Made by a program: the position numbers and the translations under genes. A DNA stretch of 64,000 nucleotides from JAJVID01 sp035714085 (GTDB lineage: Bacteria > Acidobacteriota > Blastocatellia > RBC074): positions 1-64,000 of the forward strand of contig DASTMP010000476.1 of NCBI GenBank assembly GCA_035714085.1. The letters are read 5' to 3'. The notes under the pieces are model-generated. The model was not told the origin of the DNA. It made no database searches and saw nothing but the letters and a program-made list of their open reading frames with translations. Position 1 is the stretch's first letter; every line of letters begins with the position of its first letter. Shown here piece by piece: positions 54,682 to 64,000 of this stretch.

Positions 54682-55939
54682 TCAAGACGTTCTTCTCCGG
54701 GGCTGGGTCTACCGGCTTCGCGTCCTCGCCAAGACTACATTCATCGTAATCAGAGACTGTTCGGGTGAAGCCCAGTGTGTAACCGCGTCTGATTTACTCA
54801 AAGACCTTCATCTCAAGCTTGATGATTGCGTGGAGATCTACGGGCGTGTCAGAGCCGATCATCGCTCTAGATCGGGCCATGAAGTCGATGTTATCCGTGT
54901 CAGAGTGTTGAGTCGTTCTGCGACCGGTCTCCCTTTCAATTCGTCTTCGAATATTGAATCGGTTGGGCAAGACACCCTGTTGGAATATCGCCCTCTGGCG
55001 GTTCGTAATGACGCGATCGGAGACGTGTTTCGAATTCAGGGGGCGGTCTTGAAATACTTCAGGGAATATCTGACGAGCCGCCGCTTCATGGAGATCATCA
55101 CCTCAAAGATTGTCGCGTCCGGGACCGAAGGCGGAACGAATCTCTTCGAACTGAAATATTTCGACCGCGTAGCTTATCTTGCGCAAAGCCCCCAGTTCTA
55201 CAAGGAACATGGGGTCGCGGGCTTCGAGCGAGTGTATGAGACAGGGCACGTTTACCGCGCAGAGCCTCACGCGAGCAGTCGCCACTTGACCGAGTATTAC
55301 TCGCTCGATTTCGAGATGGGCTTCATTGACGGGCCGGAGGATGTCATTCAGGTCGAGCGTGAACTCCTGACCTATATTTTTGACCGGCTCAACAAGGAGT
55401 ACGAACACATTCTCGGGCGTTATAGAGAACATCCACTCCCGTCAATGCTCGAAGCCCCGATCTGGGAGTTCGGCAAATGCCTCGATCTTCTGAAAGAGAA
55501 CTTCGGCCGAACGGATTTGACGGATGACCTCGACCCGGAGGGAGAACGACAGCTGTGCGCTCTTGTGGAGAGAGAGACTGGAGTCCCCGCGGTCTTTGTA
55601 ATTGGATACCCGCTCGCCAGCCGCCCTTTTTACACTGCGCCACGCAGAACAGCAGGGGCGTCAGGGGCGGCGCAGAGCTTTGACCTCTTGTTTCAGGGGA
55701 TTGAGATCACCACCGGCGGACAGAGATTACATCGCAGAGAAGACCTCGAGGCGTCACTGCGCCGGCGCGGCATTGACCCGGTCGGTTTTGAAAGCCATCT
55801 CAAAATGTTCGAGCTCGGAATGCCCCCACACGGCGGCCTGGCTATCGGTCTTGAGCGTATGACGGCTCGAATTCTCGGCTTGCGCAATGTGCGTGAAGCC
55901 ACGCTCTATCCGCGTGATCGGTATAGGATAACGCCTTAG
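54626..55939 (+). CDS. aspS: Archaeal-type aspartyl-tRNA synthetase
   Basis: Class II synthetase of 437 residues. An N-terminal OB fold (about 15-105; LLRGWVYRLRVLAKTTFIVI) binds the anticodon. The catalytic core has TEGGTNLFELKYF, AQSPQFYK, motif 2 around VYRAEPHASSRHLTEYYSLD, the aspartate-binding GIEITTGGQRLHR, and motif 3 GMPPHGGLAIGLERM. The short length and lack of the bacterial GAD insertion place it with archaeal AspRS, which often also charge tRNA-Asn (non-discriminating). Whether a bacterial-type AspRS exists elsewhere in this genome cannot be seen. Confidence 0.88.
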   Translation: MGTTFNQRALTHSLGQFIDQDVLLRGWVYRLRVLAKTTFIVIRDCSGEAQCVTASDLLKDLHLKLDDCVEIYGRVRADHRSRSGHEVDVIRVRVLSRSATGLPFNSSSNIESVGQDTLLEYRPLAVRNDAIGDVFRIQGAVLKYFREYLTSRRFMEIITSKIVASGTEGGTNLFELKYFDRVAYLAQSPQFYKEHGVAGFERVYETGHVYRAEPHASSRHLTEYYSLDFEMGFIDGPEDVIQVERELLTYIFDRLNKEYEHILGRYREHPLPSMLEAPIWEFGKCLDLLKENFGRTDLTDDLDPEGERQLCALVERETGVPAVFVIGYPLASRPFYTAPRRTAGASGAAQSFDLLFQGIEITTGGQRLHRREDLEASLRRRGIDPVGFESHLKMFELGMPPHGGLAIGLERMTARILGLRNVREATLYPRDRYRITP

Positions 55940-56034
55940 GGAATAGTGGGCAGTGGATAGTGGCAGTGGATAGTGGGTAGCACGAAATTTCGATCTCTTG
56001 ATTCCCCATTCCTCACTACCCACTACCCACTGCC
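55939..56034. repeat. Hairpin with gtggatag-type repeat arms
   Basis: Core arms 55962-55980 (ggcagtggatagtgggtag) and 56016-56034 pair with one mismatch, flanked by further agtgggca/tgcccact units. It starts at the aspS stop codon. Confidence 0.88.
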
Positions 56035-56117
56035 CACTGCCCACTTGCCGGGCGCCGTATTGAGAATGTGTCCTGAGTATGGTAAAAAACTAGCGAACTT
56101 TTTTTATTAATTGAGCG

Positions 56118-56172
<55 letters not shown>

Positions 56173-56216
56173 CAGACCGGAAATCCGGTTAAATTGCTGA
56201 CAAAAGGAAGTCGCAG

Positions 56217-56256
56217 AAGACCTCGCGTTGTTTTTAGGCGCGAGGTCTTTGTTTTA
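56217..56256 (+). terminator. Intrinsic terminator below the SAM-II aptamer
   Basis: Perfect 11-bp stem AAGACCTCGCG (56217-56227)/CGCGAGGTCTT (56239-56249) with an 11-base T-rich loop, followed by TGTTTTA. It lies between the riboswitch and the start of the methionine gene, so it is probably the switchable terminator. Confidence 0.75.
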
Positions 56257-56257
56257 T

Positions 56258-56338
56258 CAGTACCGCGAGCGGTAGCGAGCGAGGCCCCCCACAGGCGTCC
56301 CGTAACGGAAGTCACGCTCGCTACCGCTCGCGGTACTG
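56258..56338. repeat. Inverted repeat with perfect 24-bp arms
   Basis: Arms 56258-56281 (cagtaccgcgagcggtagcg...) and 56315-56338 are exact complements. It lies between the terminator and the ATG at 56355, so it would form a strong hairpin in the leader 16 bp before the start codon and may affect translation. Confidence 0.94.
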
Positions 56339-56354
56339 AAGTCCTCGAAATTTT

Positions 56355-58205
<1,851 letters not shown>

Positions 58206-58223
58206 CCGAAAGAGAGGTCAAGC

Positions 58224-58508
58224 ATGAACTTTCTGAAGATAATCCTGATTGGAATCCTGGTCGTGTTTCTCGCATTCAGCGGCATGTGGCTGGTCGGCGT
58301 GGCGATCGGTTTGCTGAAATCCCTGTTCTGGCTATTTGTGATTGGCCTAGCCGCGATGGCGCTGTGGAAGATGTTCGGCCCGAAAGGCGCCAAACAAGTG
58401 GAGGATGCGGAACCCAAGAACACGATCCAGAATACTGAGATGACGCTGGATGAGTACAAGCGAAAGCTGGAGGCTCAGTTGAAGCAGGGCTCTGAAAAAC
58501 GTCCTTGA
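58224..58508 (+). CDS. Small membrane protein of unknown function
   Basis: 94 residues with two close hydrophobic helices (IILIGILVVFLAFSGMWLVG and KSLFWLFVIGLAAMALW) and a hydrophilic tail with a short helix (TLDEYKRKLEAQLKQGSEK). AGAGGT lies before the ATG. It sits 18 bp after the methionine fusion gene, so it is probably in the same transcript. I recognise no family. Confidence 0.6.
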   Translation: MNFLKIILIGILVVFLAFSGMWLVGVAIGLLKSLFWLFVIGLAAMALWKMFGPKGAKQVEDAEPKNTIQNTEMTLDEYKRKLEAQLKQGSEKRP

Positions 58509-58548
58509 GCCGTCTTCAAATGAATTGGTTCAGAAAAAAGGAGATCCA

Positions 58549-59296
58549 ATGAGTCGAAGCGGAGTTGATCTCGATCGAATAGCTGTCGCCAGCCCATGTC
58601 CGATGGCTTGGAACGATATGGTTGGCGATGATCGCGTTCGCTTTTGCAATCAATGCAGTCTGAACGTTTACAACATCTCGGCAATGACAAAGCTGGAAGC
58701 CGAGTCGTTCATTGCAAACGCGGAAGGACGAATCTGCGCCAAATTTTACCGTCGCGCGGATGGCGCGATCCTTACGAGGGATTGCCCGGTTGGCTTGCGA
58801 GCCGTACGGAAGAAGGTTTCTCGCGCGGCGGCGACGGCGTTTTCGGCGCTGATAAGCCTGTTTGGCGGCTCGGCGCTATTCGCGCAGCAGCAGCCGAAGA
58901 ACGAAACGAATGTTGACGTTCGGAAGACATTCAGGCGATACGGGCAGGCTGCTGTCGAAGGGAAAGTCACGGACATGCTTAATGCTGCGATAGCCGGCGC
59001 TGAGATCAGCCTGATAAATGAACAGACAAAGCGAGAGATTTCCACCCGAGCGAATGAAAGCGGGAGATTCCGGTTCATGGACGTCGAACCCGGCTTGTAC
59101 ACAATTCGGGTGGATTCGCCGGGATTCAGTAGACTCGAATTTTCGAGACTTAATTTCGAGGAAGAAACGACTTTGAATTTAGCTGTAACGTTGAAAGTGG
59201 GAAGCACTGAGATGCTAGGCCTCATTGTGACTCCTTCGACAATACCAACCAACGACACGATCCCTCAAGGAGAATTGAAACGCAAGGATAGACCGC

Positions 59297-59304
<8 letters not shown>
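58549..59304 (+). CDS. Transmembrane protein with cytoplasmic Cys motif and extracytoplasmic carboxypeptidase-regulatory-like domain
   Basis: 251 residues from the ATG at 58549 (AAAAGGAG upstream). The N-terminal 85 residues carry a Cys pattern (ASPCPMAW, FCNQCSLNVYN, GRICAKFYRR, TRDCPVG) typical of a small family motif found in Acidobacteria-like proteins. A membrane helix follows (AATAFSALISLFGGSALFA), then a domain of the same beta-sandwich type as the A/B cluster (AVEGKVTDMLNAAIAGAEIS, ESGRFRFMDVEPGLYTIRVD). The positive residues before the helix suggest the Cys part is inside and the sandwich outside. It overlaps the metH start by 8 bp. Confidence 0.7.
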
Positions 59305-63016
<3,712 letters not shown>

Positions 63017-63046
63017 CAACAAAACAGCCCCTGGAATCAAAAAGCC

Positions 63047-63928
63047 ATGACTCAAAGACCGACGTCAGTTGGAATCTTACTAGCCGTCGCCTTGCTGAGC
63101 TTTGCCTTTACTGGTTCGGTGTTGTCTCAGTCCACAGAGTGGAAGGAATATGCCTCTGAAAAGGGCAAGTTTAGCGTGCTGCTGCCTGGCGCTCCGGAGC
63201 CCGGGTACAGGATGGGCCCTGCAGATGCAGGCGCTGTGATTTCTTATGTGACCAATTATCAGAAGGACGCGAAAGCCTGGAGTGTGGATTACTTTGATCT
63301 ACCTGCGATCCCGCCTGACGCCGACGCCGTTAAAAAACTGTTGGAGCGGCGACGCGACAGCTATACAACCAAGCCGAGGGGCGAGAAATCGCAGACCCTG
63401 AATGGTTACCCAACGCTCGAATTTAAGGAACCAATCGATGACCGTGACAGAGTTAAGGTGGTCAGGATCATCCTGGTCAAACGGCGCGTCTACGAGTTGT
63501 GGGTGGTTACTCAGGCCCAACAGGTTGCATCAGAAGATGTCACGAAATTTTTCGACTCGTTCAAACCTGTAGCGATGACTGATGAAGAGATTGTAGAGGC
63601 GGCGAAAGCCTCCATAGCTGATAAAGAAAAAGCCGTTCCACGCAAAATTAGAGTTTCCGGCGGTGTGCTTCAGGACAGAGCCATCAAAAAAGTTCAGCCC
63701 CCATATCCGTCTGAAGCGAAGGCTGCAAGAGTTTCCGGCGAGGTCAAAATACGCCTTCTGATTTCCGAAGAAGGAAATGTGATAGAAGCGGAAGCTGTAG
63801 AAGGTCCAGATATTTTGCGCGAATCTGCGTTGGCCGCCGCCCGGATGTGGGTATTTAAGCCAATAGAGCTTGCTGGCAGGCCGGTGAAAGTGGAAGGTAT
63901 ACTCATCTTCAAGTTCGCGCCACGATGA
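63047..63928 (+). CDS. Secreted/periplasmic protein with TonB C-terminal-like domain
   Basis: 293 residues. Signal peptide (GILLAVALLSFAFTGSVLSQ) followed by a domain seen in small secreted proteins (WKEYASEKGKFSVLLPGAPE, about residues 30-175). The C-terminal 90 residues match the TonB-C fold: VQPPYPSEAKAARVSGEVKI and SALAAARMWVFKPIELAGRP. Without a transmembrane TonB anchor it is unlikely to energise transporters; it may bind partners in the periplasm. It starts 30 bp after metH; the last 72 bases of the window show nothing further. Confidence 0.82.
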   Translation: MTQRPTSVGILLAVALLSFAFTGSVLSQSTEWKEYASEKGKFSVLLPGAPEPGYRMGPADAGAVISYVTNYQKDAKAWSVDYFDLPAIPPDADAVKKLLERRRDSYTTKPRGEKSQTLNGYPTLEFKEPIDDRDRVKVVRIILVKRRVYELWVVTQAQQVASEDVTKFFDSFKPVAMTDEEIVEAAKASIADKEKAVPRKIRVSGGVLQDRAIKKVQPPYPSEAKAARVSGEVKIRLLISEEGNVIEAEAVEGPDILRESALAAARMWVFKPIELAGRPVKVEGILIFKFAPR

Positions 63929-64000
63929 ATCTGATGAAGAACTCGCTGATTGAGTTAGGTAAATGTTCCCATGCCTGTTGACAATGAGCAGGCGCCAGCG

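Overview
The window reads as high-GC chromosomal DNA from an environmental, probably hopanoid-producing bacterium. The set of long secreted 'carboxypeptidase-regulatory-like' proteins, the hopanoid genes, the ECF sigma factor beside a membrane Ser/Thr kinase and the archaeal-type AspRS together suggest Acidobacteriota (Blastocatellia-like). That placement is inference: there is no rRNA or other taxonomic marker here.

Layout. 0-4 kb: the end of a TnpB/Cas12-like protein, then a minus-strand MreB-like protein, a metallophosphoesterase and hpnJ. 4.2-11.2 kb: divergent hopanoid genes hpnC-hpnD-hpnE, a DUF3810-like membrane protein and squalene-hopene cyclase. 11.3-14 kb: an XPB-type helicase with a Bax1-like (DUF790) nuclease. 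14.2-20.4 kb: small enzymes, a solitary TnpB element, a LysE-type exporter, an AlkX/YcaQ-type glycosylase and two methyltransferases. 20.6-25.5 kb: a minus-strand Gld-like ABC operon (ATPase, permease, GldG-like, DUF4340).

25.8-43.6 kb: a nearly gapless one-strand run of ten secreted beta-sandwich paralogues of two kinds, called A and B here, arranged A1B1 A2B2 A3 (scar) A4B4 A5 A6B6. Every B gene begins inside the stop codon of the A gene before it. The A and B genes fall into two matched lineages, so they seem to have duplicated as pairs. This is the best candidate in the window for an undescribed system.

43.7-48.7 kb: a Rieske oxygenase, an ECF sigma factor, a kinase with a polytopic membrane half, and a lipoprotein. 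49-53.6 kb: a copper/metal-handling group (Cys/His-rich small protein, TolC-like channel, multicopper oxidase, cytochrome c). 53.7-56 kb: endonuclease III without a complete Fe-S motif, and an archaeal-type AspRS. 56.1-63.9 kb: methionine genes headed by a probable SAM-II riboswitch with terminator, a homocysteine methyltransferase/MTHFR fusion, two small genes, MetH, and a TonB-C protein.

Over all of this lies a dense set of about twenty imperfect hairpins. In many, the arms are degenerate 7-9 bp tandem repeats, purine-rich on one side and pyrimidine-rich on the other. Several are translated: they form the C-terminal tails of HpnC, HpnD and the TolC-like protein, and the signal-peptide regions of two B proteins.

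No database search or folding software was used. Family names rest on motif recognition.
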